Positions 26,403 through 34,898 of a stretch of DNA of 64,000 bases are shown here, one piece after another (the first letter of the stretch is position 1; the number at the start of each line of letters is the position of its first letter). Location: the NCBI RefSeq assembly GCF_016786305.1, contig NZ_JADWYV010000010.1; one strand, 5' to 3'. Below the pieces are notes generated by a model that was not told the origin of the DNA, did not search any database, and saw nothing but the letters and a program-made list of their open reading frames with translations. The position numbers were made by a program, and so were the translations under genes. Origin of the DNA: Pseudofrankia nepalensis. Lineage in GTDB: Bacteria; Actinomycetota; Actinomycetes; Frankiales; Frankiaceae.

Positions 26403-27101
26403 GTGGCTCCGACCCCGGACGAGATCGAGGCCGCGCGGACGTCTGCCGGCGGCTGGACCCGTGAACAGCTCGCGGAGTGGGGCGTTGCCTGGCCGCCTCC
26501 GCCAGGCTGGAAGAAACGACTGGCCCAGCAGGACGCTTCCTCAGCGGAGGGCCCGGGTCTGGAACCGCCACCGACGCGGCTGGCCGCGGTCGGCGACCGG
26601 GCGAGGCTGACTGAGACCGGCGAAGTCCAGCCAGTGCGGCAACCTGGTATGACGGGCGTGGTGGAGATCTTTACGGACGGGGCGTGCAAGGGTAACCCCG
26701 GGCCCGGCGGCTGGGGCGTCGTCCTGCGCTACGGCCGCCACGAGAAGACGCTCTGTGGTGGCGAGCCGGACGACACGACCAACAACCGCATGGAGCTCCT
26801 GGCCGCCATCAAGGCGCTGGAGTCGCTTAACCGGCCGTCGGTCGCCAAGATCTATACCGACAGCCAGTACCTGCGCGACGGGATCCGCGGCTGGCTGCCG
26901 CGCTGGCGAAGCAACGGCTGGCAGACGAGAGAAAAGAAGCCCGTCAAGAACGCTGACCTGTGGAGGCAGCTGGATTCTCTGGCCGGGCGTCACCAGGTCG
27001 AATGGGTGTGGGTGAAGGGGCACGCCGGCAATCCCGGGAACGTCCTCGCTGACCAGCTCGCGAATCGTGGCCTTGCCGAGGCGCGTCGGCGCCCGTCCTG
27101 A
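26403..27101 (+). CDS. rnhA: ribonuclease HI with an extra N-terminal domain
   Basis: 232 residues. The C-terminal ~145 residues are a standard RNase HI that degrades RNA in RNA-DNA hybrids: Asp92 (IFTDGACKGNPGPGGWG), Glu131 (NNRMELLAAI), Asp153 (YTDSQY), His207 (VKGHAGN) and Asp217 (LADQLA). The first ~80 residues are an addition not found in E. coli RNase HI: a helix EIEAARTSAGGWTREQLAEW followed by GVAWPPPPGWKKRL and a disordered linker. The W-x-x-x-WPPP-GW module appears in other actinobacterial and phage-like proteins and may be a nucleic-acid-associated or docking element (inference). GTG start. Confidence 0.92.
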   Translation: MAPTPDEIEAARTSAGGWTREQLAEWGVAWPPPPGWKKRLAQQDASSAEGPGLEPPPTRLAAVGDRARLTETGEVQPVRQPGMTGVVEIFTDGACKGNPGPGGWGVVLRYGRHEKTLCGGEPDDTTNNRMELLAAIKALESLNRPSVAKIYTDSQYLRDGIRGWLPRWRSNGWQTREKKPVKNADLWRQLDSLAGRHQVEWVWVKGHAGNPGNVLADQLANRGLAEARRRPS

Positions 27102-27234
27102 GGCAGGCCTACGGCGATCGGGCAGGCGAACACGAAACGGCAGCCCGCCCGCGCCAACGCGGCATCTAGATTCTCGATTCGCCGTCCCGAAGAAGTGCGG
27201 ATGCCGCGCTCGCGGCCGGCACCGGTCGATCGGC

Positions 27235-27936
27235 TCAGACCGAGCGCCAGTGGAGTACGCGCGGCGCCCACGGGTCTTCGTTGTCGATCAGGATGTGGGC
27301 TTGGTCGTGTGGGGTCGCGGTGTCGCGGTATAGGGCTTGGCCCGGCAGGTAGCGGGCCTTGTAGCGCTCCTGGACCGTGCCGGCGGAGCCGAAGACCTCG
27401 ACGTCGCGGTCGAGCGCGCGGCGTAGTGATTCGGCCGGGCTGATGTGCAGGTAGATCGCGAGGTCCCAGTGGGCGCGCAGCTCGGGACGCAGAAGGAAGA
27501 CGCCGTCGACGAGCAGCACCGCGTTGTCCGGGGCACGTTCGGTGGGGACGTCGAGCGCGGTGTCGGCGCGGTAGTCGAACGAGGCGGGCTGGTAGCGGCG
27601 ATCGCCGCCGGGGCGGAGCGGGTCAAGGAGGCGGGTGCGCAGAGCGTCGTAGTCGAACGCGTCGTGGAAGTAGCCCTCCGCGGACAGGGAGCCGCGGCGT
27701 CGGCGGGTCGCGGCGGGTTGGTGGAAGCCGTCCACGCTGGCGCGGATGACCGGCCGGCCGCGGAGGCCGACGCGGTCGGCAAGCTCGTCGGCGAGCGTGG
27801 TCTTACCAGCCGCGTCCGGCCCGTCGATCGCGACGCGTAGCACCCCGCCGTCGCGGTGTCCGGTGAGCAGCTCGCTGAGAGCGTCGAGGAGCGCGGCGCG
27901 GGAAGGCGACTCGCCGGCGGGAAGAGGATCGGTCAC
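27235..27936 (-). CDS. uridine kinase-like P-loop kinase
   Basis: 233 residues from a GTG at 27936 with AGGAG eight bases upstream. The P-loop is IDGPDAAGKTTLAD; the DGFH motif (ASVDGFHQPAATRRRRGSLS) and the YFHDAFDYDALR segment match the uridine kinase/phosphoribulokinase group. VLLVDGVFLLRPELRAHWDL is the Walker B and family strand. It probably phosphorylates uridine/cytidine or a related nucleoside. It is the last visible gene of a minus-strand run with a MazG-like and a methyltransferase gene, though 250 bases separate it from MazG. Confidence 0.88.
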   Translation of the reverse strand: MTDPLPAGESPSRAALLDALSELLTGHRDGGVLRVAIDGPDAAGKTTLADELADRVGLRGRPVIRASVDGFHQPAATRRRRGSLSAEGYFHDAFDYDALRTRLLDPLRPGGDRRYQPASFDYRADTALDVPTERAPDNAVLLVDGVFLLRPELRAHWDLAIYLHISPAESLRRALDRDVEVFGSAGTVQERYKARYLPGQALYRDTATPHDQAHILIDNEDPWAPRVLHWRSV

Positions 27937-28027
27937 TGGTCGCTCCTGTCGCGGCGTGTCCCCGCCGCGGCGGTCATGCACGCTGGCTGTGGAGGGTTCC
28001 GAGGTCGGAGAGGCCTTCGGACTGGCA

Positions 28028-28075
28028 GAGGCGGCCGGATGGGCTGCCGGTGAGGCGGCCGGATGGGCTGCCGGT
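28028..28075. repeat. two perfect tandem copies of a 24-bp unit
   Basis: 28028-28051 and 28052-28075 are identical 24-base units (GAGGCGGCCGGATGGGCTGC followed by CGGT) lying between the uridine-kinase-like and MazG-like genes. A shorter run of GGTTGGC repeats follows near 28140-28163. Probably a slippage-prone spacer; no function is evident. Confidence 0.6.
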
Positions 28076-28187
28076 GACGGTCTGGAGGAGTTGGCGGGTG
28101 GTGTCGTGGGTTCGTCGCCTCGGTGACCGCGCCGCTCTGCCGGTTGGCGGTTGGCGGTTGGCGACGTTCTCCTGCCGTCGAACGCGA

Positions 28188-28505
28188 TCAGTGCCAGGTT
28201 CTGGTTTCATTGAAAGCTTCTTTGTCACGGATGGCCTGCGTGAGGTTGATGTCGAGACGGTTGGCAATGGAACAGGCGAAAATGAGGATGTCGGCGAGCT
28301 CCTCGTCGATGCTGCCGACGAGGTCGCCGTCCTGAGATCGGTGACCGTTGTTCTTGCGGACGGCTCGGGCGAGTTCGCCGGCTTCTTCCATCAGGCGCCA
28401 GGTCTGCTCGTGCACGCTGTGGCTGGTGAAGCCACGTTCGGTTTCCATGTCGGCGACGTAGCGCTGCAGATCGGTGAGGGTGGCGTCCAGGGCCAGGGGC
28501 TGCAC
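28188..28505 (-). CDS. MazG-like nucleotide pyrophosphohydrolase
   Basis: 105 residues from the GTG at 28505 with GAGAGGA five bases upstream; an ATG at 28544 is in frame but lacks a site. The all-alpha NTP-PPase fold is seen as LMEEAGELARAVRK (EE-x-x-E metal motif) and DEELADILIFACSIANRLDI (E-x-x-D). Such enzymes hydrolyse non-canonical nucleoside triphosphates to monophosphates. Its first codons overlap the end of an upstream frame. It sits with a uridine-kinase-like gene and a methyltransferase, suggesting nucleotide metabolism or house-cleaning. Confidence 0.82.
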   Translation of the reverse strand: MQPLALDATLTDLQRYVADMETERGFTSHSVHEQTWRLMEEAGELARAVRKNNGHRSQDGDLVGSIDEELADILIFACSIANRLDINLTQAIRDKEAFNETRTWH

Positions 28506-28899
28506 GGGGAGTCCTCTCGTCGGGTCGGGCGTGGGCGTCTTCACGCCTTCGCGTTGGGTGCGCTGGGAAGCCGTGTGGGGTCGGGGGAAGCCGAGGGTGG
28601 GTGGTGAGCATGATGTCGCCGGCGGCGCCCGCGATGACGACGTCGAGGGCGCGGGTCGCGGACTCCGGGTGGCTCGTGAGGCCTACGCGGAGGAAGTTCT
28701 GGTGCCAGCCGGGGTGGCTCTTGATCCCGAGGCGGCGGCAGCGGGGCCAGGTGGCGTGGTAGCCGAAGCACGCGGGGCACGAGCGGCGTGCCTGACGCGG
28801 CTGGCCAGGTTGCCCGGAGACGCTCTTGGATGGTCCTGGGGGTGCGTTGGCCTCGGCCGGTGGGCCGGGTGGGCCGGTGGGCGGCCGGGTGGTGGTCAT
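28225..28899 (-). CDS. possible zinc-knuckle protein, overlapping the MazG-like gene
   Basis: The frame starts at an ATG (28899) that overlaps the methyltransferase stop as ATGA, a typical coupled start. The first ~130 codons look like protein: a Pro-rich head, then RRSCPACFGYHATWPRCRRL and LTSHPESATRALDVVIAGAA. The cysteine/histidine spacing could bind zinc. After that the frame becomes Arg/His-rich and overlaps the MazG-like gene by about 280 bases, so the true gene is probably shorter, with a frameshift near 28560-28520. Not recognised. Confidence 0.4.
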   Translation of the reverse strand: MTTTRPPTGPPGPPAEANAPPGPSKSVSGQPGQPRQARRSCPACFGYHATWPRCRRLGIKSHPGWHQNFLRVGLTSHPESATRALDVVIAGAAGDIMLTTHPRLPPTPHGFPAHPTRRREDAHARPDERTPRAAPGPGRHPHRSAALRRRHGNRTWLHQPQRARADLAPDGRSRRTRPSRPQEQRSPISGRRPRRQHRRGARRHPHFRLFHCQPSRHQPHAGHP

Positions 28900-29702
28900 G
28901 ACCGGCGGATATGGATCAGATGGTAGAGACGGGCGACCTGGCGGTAGGGATCGCGGCGGCCGGCTTGCCATTCGGCTTCGAGGACGGTGTCGAGGTCGGG
29001 GCCGGGTGGGGTGTCGCCGAGGTGGTCGGTGAAGACGCGGATGCCGTGCCAGATGACGGGGTCGGCGCCGGCGGCCGCCAGCAGGTCCTGGATCTGGAGG
29101 GGGTCGTCGCCGCGGCTGGGGACGCCGAGGTTGCCGATCTCGGTGCCGGTGGTCTCGTCGTCGAGGAGGCTTACGGCCTCGTGCCATCGGGCCTGCAGGC
29201 CGGCGCGCAGCGCGAGCGCGGTGGCGTTCTTCCCGACGAGGGAGATCGTTCCGCCGGGTCGTGTCAGGGAGACGAGGACGCCGAGCAGCGGGGCCGGGTC
29301 GGGCAGGTACATGAGCACCCCGTGGCAGAGGGTGGCGTCCCAGCCGTCGCCGACGAGCGTGGCGGCGTCGTGCCCGTCACCGAGGACCAGGCTGACACGA
29401 GCGCTGACGGGAGCGGGTTCGGCGAGCAGGCTGTCGCTGGCCTGGCCGAGCATGTCGGGGTCGGGGTCGCAGATCGTGACCTGGTAGCCGTCGCGGGCGA
29501 GGGCGATGGCCTGGGTGCCGTCGCCGCCGCCGACGTCGAGGATCCTGCCGGGTGGGGCGGGCAGGTGGGTGCGCAGGGCGCGGGTGACGAGGTGCTGGCG
29601 GACGACGCCGCGCAGGGTGGCGGTGTGCGCGTGATAAGCGGGTGCGAGGGCGCGGCTCAGGACCCAGTTGTTGTCGGTGACACGTGGGCCAGGTTCGGTC
29701 AC
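28896..29702 (-). CDS. class I SAM-dependent methyltransferase
   Basis: 268 residues from a GTG at 29702 with AAAGGAG eight bases upstream. Motif I is ILDVGGGDGTQAIALA, motif II ends in ICDPDPDML, and the later ATLCHGVLMYLPDPAPLL and LTRPGGTISLVGKNA blocks match the SmtA/CmoM-like group (CHGVL-Y). The C-terminus contains GIRVFTDHL and YRQVARLYHLIHI. The substrate is unknown; related proteins modify tRNA wobble bases. Translation of the next gene appears coupled. Confidence 0.88.
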   Translation of the reverse strand: MTEPGPRVTDNNWVLSRALAPAYHAHTATLRGVVRQHLVTRALRTHLPAPPGRILDVGGGDGTQAIALARDGYQVTICDPDPDMLGQASDSLLAEPAPVSARVSLVLGDGHDAATLVGDGWDATLCHGVLMYLPDPAPLLGVLVSLTRPGGTISLVGKNATALALRAGLQARWHEAVSLLDDETTGTEIGNLGVPSRGDDPLQIQDLLAAAGADPVIWHGIRVFTDHLGDTPPGPDLDTVLEAEWQAGRRDPYRQVARLYHLIHIRRS

Positions 29703-29721
29703 TGGTTCGGCTCCTTTGCTG

Positions 29722-30306
29722 CGGCGGATCGTTCATGTCACCGTGGGCCGAAGCCACAGTGTGGCCGTGCGCGCGGACGGCACGGTGCCGGTCCGCATCG
29801 ACGGGCTGAGCGGCGTCACCAGGGCCGCTGGCGGAGCTGACTTCACGCTGGTCCTGTCGACCGATGGCGGCGCTGTCGGCAAGGTGCTCGGCTGGGGCTG
29901 CAACGCGTTGGGGCAGCTCGGGATCGGCAACACGCAGGACACGGCCACTCCGACGGCGGCGGTCGGCGCCCCGGACGACTTCGTCGACCTGGATGCCGGC
30001 AACAATCACGCTCTCGCACGGCGCCCCGACGGAACGGCGTGGTCGTGGGGTTCCAACAGTTCTGGGCGGCTGGGTCTCGGGCCGACGGCGCCAGCCTTCG
30101 TGCCCGTCGCCACCCAGATTCCGGGTCTCTCCGGGGTTCCAGCGATGGCGGCGGGCCATCTCTTCAGCCTGGCCATCGCCCGACCGGAGCAGGTCGCGAA
30201 GCCGCTCCCGAACCCGGGTTCCGGCGAGCCGCCCGTCGACGAACAAGCTCCGCCGTCCGATGAGCCCGAGTGTCCCCTCGCCGTGCCCGACTGCGACCAC
30301 CCGTAG
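29722..30306 (+). pseudogene. truncated RCC1-repeat protein
   Basis: About 195 codons of RCC1-type beta-propeller: HVTVGRSHSVAVRADGTV, GWGCNALGQLGIGNTQDTAT, HALARRPDGTAWSWGSNSSG then RLGLG, and AAGHLFSLAI. About three blades are visible, not the seven needed for a closed propeller, and there is no start or signal sequence: the 5' side abuts the divergently transcribed methyltransferase start. The C-terminal tail is Pro/Glu-rich. It ends properly and is followed by a strong hairpin. I read it as the 3' end of a larger gene; an expressed short form is possible. Confidence 0.6.
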
Positions 30307-30313
30307 CACGAAT

Positions 30314-30352
30314 CGGCCCGGCCTCGCGGAAAACACCCGCGAGACCGGGCCG
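30314..30352 (+). terminator. strong hairpin terminator after the RCC1 gene end
   Basis: Left arm 30314-30329 and right arm 30337-30352 form a 16-pair stem with one mismatch and a seven-base A-rich loop, eight bases after the RCC1 stop. It insulates the NLR-like gene downstream. No T-tract follows. Confidence 0.7.
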
Positions 30353-30416
30353 CTACGAAGACGGATCGACCGCTGTGGCAGTGCTCTCTTGCGCTGCTGG
30401 CCGGGTGATCGGTGGG

Positions 30417-33411
30417 ATGCTGTGCGTCGTGGTCGATAGCGGGGGCGACGGGTACGAGTGGGACTTCTTCGTCTCGTACACGCAGGTGGATCGGGGTTGG
30501 GCGGAATGGGTGGCCTGGCAGTTGGAGGCGGCCGGCCACCGGGTTCTTGTGCAGGCGTGGCACATGGTGGCGGGGATGAGTTGGTCGGAGCGGATGGCCG
30601 CGGGGATGGCGCGGTCTGCTCGGACGGTGGCGATGCTCTCGCCGGCGTATGTGGCGTCGGAGGCGTGTGGGGCGGAGTGGCAAGCGGCCTGGCGCTCAGA
30701 CCTCGTCGGGCGCGGCCGGCGGCTGCTGCCGGTCCGGGTGGCGGAGTTCTCCCCACCACCACCATTCGACGGGATCGTCTGGACCGACCTCTACGGCGTC
30801 GACGAGACAGAGGCGGCAACCCGGCTTGGCGGGATGGTCGAAGCCGCAACATCCGGGGAGGCTCGACCGTCCCGGCCGCCGTCGTTTCCCGGGGCTGGTC
30901 CGGGCGATGTGGGGCCGCGGTTCCCGGCCGCCGGACGGGCGGGGGTGTGGTCGCTGCCGTGGGAGCGCAACCGGCATTTCACCGGCCGGGAAGAAGAGCT
31001 GTCCGAGCTGCGTAGCCGGCTGGTCGGGGATGGGCGGGCGGCGACCGTGCCACAGGCGCTGCACGGCCTGGGTGGGGTTGGGAAGACGCAGCTTGCGGTG
31101 CAGTACGCCTACCGGCATGCCCGGGATTATGACCTGGTCTGGTGGGTGCCGGCCGAGGATCCGGCGCTGGCATTGACGGCGTTGGCCGCGCTGGCGGAGC
31201 GGGTCGGGGTTGCCGTGGCCGGGCAGGCGGAGGAATCCGCACATGCGGTCGTCGAATTGCTCCGCCAGGGTGGACGGTTCCCGCGTTGGCTGGTCATCCT
31301 GGACAACGCCGAGAGACCGGAGGATCTTTACGGCCTGCTGTCGGCGGCCGGTGGCGGCGGGCATGTGCTGGTCACAACGCGGGATCTGGCCTGGTCGCGG
31401 CTGGCCGGCACGGTGGAAGTGGACGTGCTCCCCCGCGACCAGGCGGTGGTCTTGCTGCGGGCGCGGGTCCCGCGGCTCCCGGAGGCCGAGGCGGGGCAGA
31501 TCGCGGCGGCGGTGGACGACCTGCCGCTGGCCTTGGCACAGGCTGGGGCGTGGCTAGCGGAAACCGGCACACCCGCCCGGGACTATGTGGACCTGCTCCG
31601 CGAGCGGGTGTCCGAGGTGATGGCCCGGGGCATCCCGGCGGATCACGCGCCGGTCGCGGCGACGTGGACGATCGCCCTGCGCTCCCTTGACGAACCGGCC
31701 GTTCTGCTCGCCCGGCTGTGGGCTCAGTTTGGCCCAGAACCCATACCGGTCGACCTGATCCGGTCTGAGGTCGCAGATTTGCTGCCCGCACCGCTCGGCG
31801 CTGTCGCCTGTGACCCCCTGGCGCTGCGGGACATCATCGGCACGCTGGTGCGGACCGCAATCGTGCGGCTGGTCGTCGGTGACATGGTGGTGATGCATCG
31901 GCTGGTTCAGGCGGTGCTGCGCGACGACACCCCGGACAGTCTCCGCCCGGCGTTGCGCCAGGCGGCATGCGGGCTGCTCGCCCACAGTCACCCCGAGAAC
32001 CCGACGACGCCTGACGGCTGGCGCCGGTATGCCCAGCTCTACCCCCATGCGCTCGCCACCGATCTGCTCGACACCGACAGCGACAAGGCCCGGGACTTCA
32101 TCCTTGCCCTGGCCTGGGCGCTGCGAGACCAGGGTGACTATCCGACCAGCCGCCGTCTCGCCGAACACGCCCACCACCAATGGTCCACCCACCTCGGCGA
32201 GGACCACCCGGACACGATCCGCGCCGCGGGCAACTTCGCGTCGAACCTCGCAGACCAGGGGGACTATCCGGCCGCCCGTGCCCTGAAGGAGGACGTGCTT
32301 GCCCGGCGGCGGCGGATCCTCGGTGAGGACCATCCGGCCACGATCATGGCCGCCGGCAACCTCGCGAACACCCTCGTAAACCAGGGGGACTATCCGGCCG
32401 CCCGCGCCATGCAGGAGGATGTGCTTGCCCGGCTGCGGCGGGTCCTCGGTGAGGACCACCCGGATACGATCAGCGCCGCGGGCAACCTCGCGATCACCCT
32501 GGGGAGCCTGGGGGATTATGCGGCTGCCCGCGCCCTGGAAGAGGACGTGCTTGCCCGGCGGCGGCGGATCCTCGGCGAGGACCACCCGGATACGATCATG
32601 GCTGCGGGCAACCTCGCGAACATCCTGCGGGACCTGGGGGATTATGCGGCTGCCCGCGTCCTGGGAGAGGATGTGCTTGCCCGGCTGCGGCGGGTCCTCG
32701 GCGAGGACCATCCGGATACGATCATGGACACGGGCAACCTCGCGGCCACCCTGGGGAGCCTGGGGGATTATGCGGCTGCCCGCGCCCTGGAAGAGGACGT
32801 GTTTGCCCGGCGGCGGCGGATCCTCGGTGAGGACCACCCGGCCACGATCATGGCCGCCGGCAACCTCGCGGCCACCCTGGGGAGCCTGGGGGATTATGCG
32901 GCTGCCCGCGCCCTGGAAGAGGACGTGTTTGCCCGNNNNNNNNNNNNNNNNNNNNNNNNNNNNNNNNNNNNNNNNNNNNNNNNNNNNNNNNNNNNNNNNN
33001 NNNNNNNNNNNNNNNNNNNNNNNNNNNNNNNNNNNGCGGCGGCGGATCCTCGGTGAGGACCACCCGGATACGATCATGGCTGCGGGCAACCTCGCGATCA
33101 CCCTGCGGGATCTGGGGGATCATGCGGCTGCCCGCGCCCTGAAGGAGGACGTGTTTGCCCGGCGGCGGCGGATCCTCGGTGAGGACCATCCGGCCACGCT
33201 CATGGCTGCGGGCAACCTCGCGATCACTCTGCGGGACCTGGGGGACTATGCGGCTGCCCGCGTCCTGGGAGAGGATGTGCTTGCCCGGCGGCGGCGGATC
33301 CTCGGCGAGGACCACCCGGATACGATCCGCGCCAGAGCATTACTAGCCGACTTGACGGGACGTGGCCGCAGCTTGCCACTCCGCCTGCTTGCGCGTCTGT
33401 TTTCCGGGTAA
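30417..33411 (+). CDS. NLR-like protein: TIR, NB-ARC ATPase, TPR repeats (interrupted by an assembly gap)
   Basis: Start taken at the ATG 30417 (GTG 30429 possible). TIR domain ~13-140 (DFFVSYTQVD; WVAWQLEAAG; candidate catalytic Glu87 in ACGAEWQ). NB-ARC: P-loop GLGGVGKT (217-224), Walker B LVILDNAE (292-299), sensor VLVTTRD and the LPLALAQ motif near 369; then a winged-helix part and, from ~594, kinesin-light-chain-like TPRs of 42 residues (GEDHPDTI-AAGNLA-). Six units precede the N run and two and a half follow; the frame difference across it is caused by the arbitrary gap length. The end is ...LARLFSG at 33411. By analogy with plant and bacterial NLRs, TPRs sense, the ATPase oligomerises, and TIR cleaves NAD. 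The trigger is unknown. Confidence 0.88.
32196..33345 (+). repeat. tandem 126-bp repeats encoding TPR units
   Basis: Units begin at 32196, 32322, 32448, 32574, 32700 and 32826, then at 33052, 33178 and 33304 beyond the N run; each complete unit is 126 bp and encodes 42 residues. Long stretches are identical at DNA level while a few codons per unit vary (e.g. NTLVNQ, ITLGSL, NILRDL, ITLRDL). Such arrays expand and contract by recombination, and are hard to assemble. Confidence 0.9.
32936..33035. other. assembly gap (100 N)
   Basis: Exactly 100 N, the conventional placeholder for a gap of unknown size. Deleting it joins 32935 to 33036 as one exact 126-bp repeat unit in frame, so the true missing length is probably zero or a multiple of 126 bases. 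Confidence 0.95.
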
Positions 33412-33586
33412 TTGGGCTCTTGTGCGCTGAGGCGAGGAACAGGACGCCGCGTCGTTCCGGTCCGGCACCATCGCTGGTTGCCGCTGGACCCGGGTGCCGG
33501 CGTCTTGGCCCTTCGGCCCAATGCCCGTAGCCCCCGGTGGCCTGCTGTTGACCAGGTCGTGGAGCGAGCATCGTTCTGCTGGGCCC

Positions 33587-34489
33587 ATGGATGGCAGAGT
33601 CGGTGGCGTGGATCTTTCGAGCGAGGTGACGGGGCCGTTCCGGTGGGACCTGGTGACGCCGGATGAGCTGGGTTCGTTGCTGGACGGGGTCGCGGAGCCG
33701 GATCTGTGGTTCCTCGACGCGCTGGTCGAGTGCGCGGGGAAGGTGGTCGCGCGTAGCGGCGGCGGGGATCTGGTGTTCGTCGGCCGGTCGCTGGACTCGA
33801 TGTTCGACTTTCTCGGCGGGGCGTTCGCAGGCTTGCCAGACCGGCAGCGGCTGGACCGGTTGCCGTTGTCGTTCGCGCGAACCTCCTGGACCGATCGCGG
33901 ATGGGTGAAGCGTGTGCTGACGGACGGCGACATCGCCCGGGCCCGGGATTTCCTGGCCGCGCTCGGGGTGACACCGGATTCGCTGGCCCGGCGGAGCCGG
34001 CCCGTCACCTTCGTGGACGTGGTCTGGGAGGGATCGACGTTCACCGACGTCTTCGAGCTGGTGCGTGACTGGGTCGACGAGGAGCGGGGTTCGTGGGCGG
34101 TGGTCCGGCGCAAGCTGCGGTTCGTCGGGGTGACGATGCGGACGAAGACGAGCCCGAACACCTGGCGTTGGCAGCAGCACGCGCCGTGGACGGGGCAGCT
34201 GCCGGCCTCGGCGGTGGTGAACGTGTCGTTGAGCCGGGGAGTCTGGTCGTATTTCGGGAACAGTCAGACGAAGCTGACGCGGACGTTCCGCCCGGAGCGG
34301 TGGCGGGCCGAGGCCGACGGGCCTGGCCGCGACGAACGCACCCGGGTGGCGCTCGCCGAGGCGGTTGCGCTCGTCGCTCACGGGCGAAGTCGTGCCGGTC
34401 GCCACGCCCTCGCCCGGGCGATCGCTGGTGAATCAACGCTGTCCGAACCTTGGCTACGGACCCTTGTCCGCCAGCTCAACCACGGCTGA
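33587..34489 (+). CDS. conserved hypothetical protein with a phosphoribosyltransferase-like motif
   Basis: About 300 residues from the ATG at 33587 (GTG near 33608 possible; ribosome-binding sites are weak). The segment VTFVDVVWEGSTFTDVFELV has the hydrophobic strand, acidic residue and G-S/T-T turn of a PRPP-binding loop, and DLVFVGRSLDSMFDFLGGAF resembles the first strand/loop of the same fold. The C-terminal third (SLSRGVWSYFGNSQTKLTRT; helical end) is not recognised. It follows the TIR-NB-ARC-TPR gene on the same strand after 175 bases, and may belong to the same system. The fold call is inference from motifs only. Confidence 0.72.
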   Translation: MDGRVGGVDLSSEVTGPFRWDLVTPDELGSLLDGVAEPDLWFLDALVECAGKVVARSGGGDLVFVGRSLDSMFDFLGGAFAGLPDRQRLDRLPLSFARTSWTDRGWVKRVLTDGDIARARDFLAALGVTPDSLARRSRPVTFVDVVWEGSTFTDVFELVRDWVDEERGSWAVVRRKLRFVGVTMRTKTSPNTWRWQQHAPWTGQLPASAVVNVSLSRGVWSYFGNSQTKLTRTFRPERWRAEADGPGRDERTRVALAEAVALVAHGRSRAGRHALARAIAGESTLSEPWLRTLVRQLNHG

Positions 34490-34541
34490 CGATGCGGGGC
34501 AGGAGCCGGACGGGCCGGTGCCTCCCAGGGAAAGGGACCCG

Positions 34542-34817
34542 TTGACAGAAATGGACCTGCGCGCCCAGGCCGACTACGACACCGGCGAAGTCCACGTCAG
34601 CCGCCGTCGCCATGACGAGGGCGAGTGCATCGGCGACACCGGCGTCACCCGACGCGGCCGGGCTGATCACGAGGCCGACCTCGGGGAACTCGAACGGGCT
34701 GCCGACAGGTTGCTTACCGAGATCGGCTTGAAGCGCACCGGTCCGTGGCGTCGAGGCCGGGACTGGAAGATCGCGACCACGGTCACCGAAGCGGAACCCG
34801 TGCCGACCACCAGCTGA
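34542..34817 (+). CDS. small hypothetical protein
   Basis: 91 residues if it starts at the TTG 34542 (AAAGGGA four bases before), 88 from the ATG at 34551. Charged, with acidic helices: DLRAQADYDTGEVHVSRRRH and HEADLGELERAADRLLTEIG. It follows the PRTase-like gene by 52 bases and is probably co-transcribed. No domain recognised. Confidence 0.5.
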   Translation: MTEMDLRAQADYDTGEVHVSRRRHDEGECIGDTGVTRRGRADHEADLGELERAADRLLTEIGLKRTGPWRRGRDWKIATTVTEAEPVPTTS

Positions 34818-34898
34818 GCCGAAGACGACGAAGACGACGAACGCATCTCCCCGCGGGTTGGGCTGGGAGGGGCGTCCGCGAGCCTTGGAGGGAACCTC

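Noticed and set aside
32419..33411. apparent second ORF through the N gap
   Set aside because: Its sequence before the gap is an out-of-frame reading of the TPR repeats; the part after the gap is the continuation of the TIR-NB-ARC-TPR gene.
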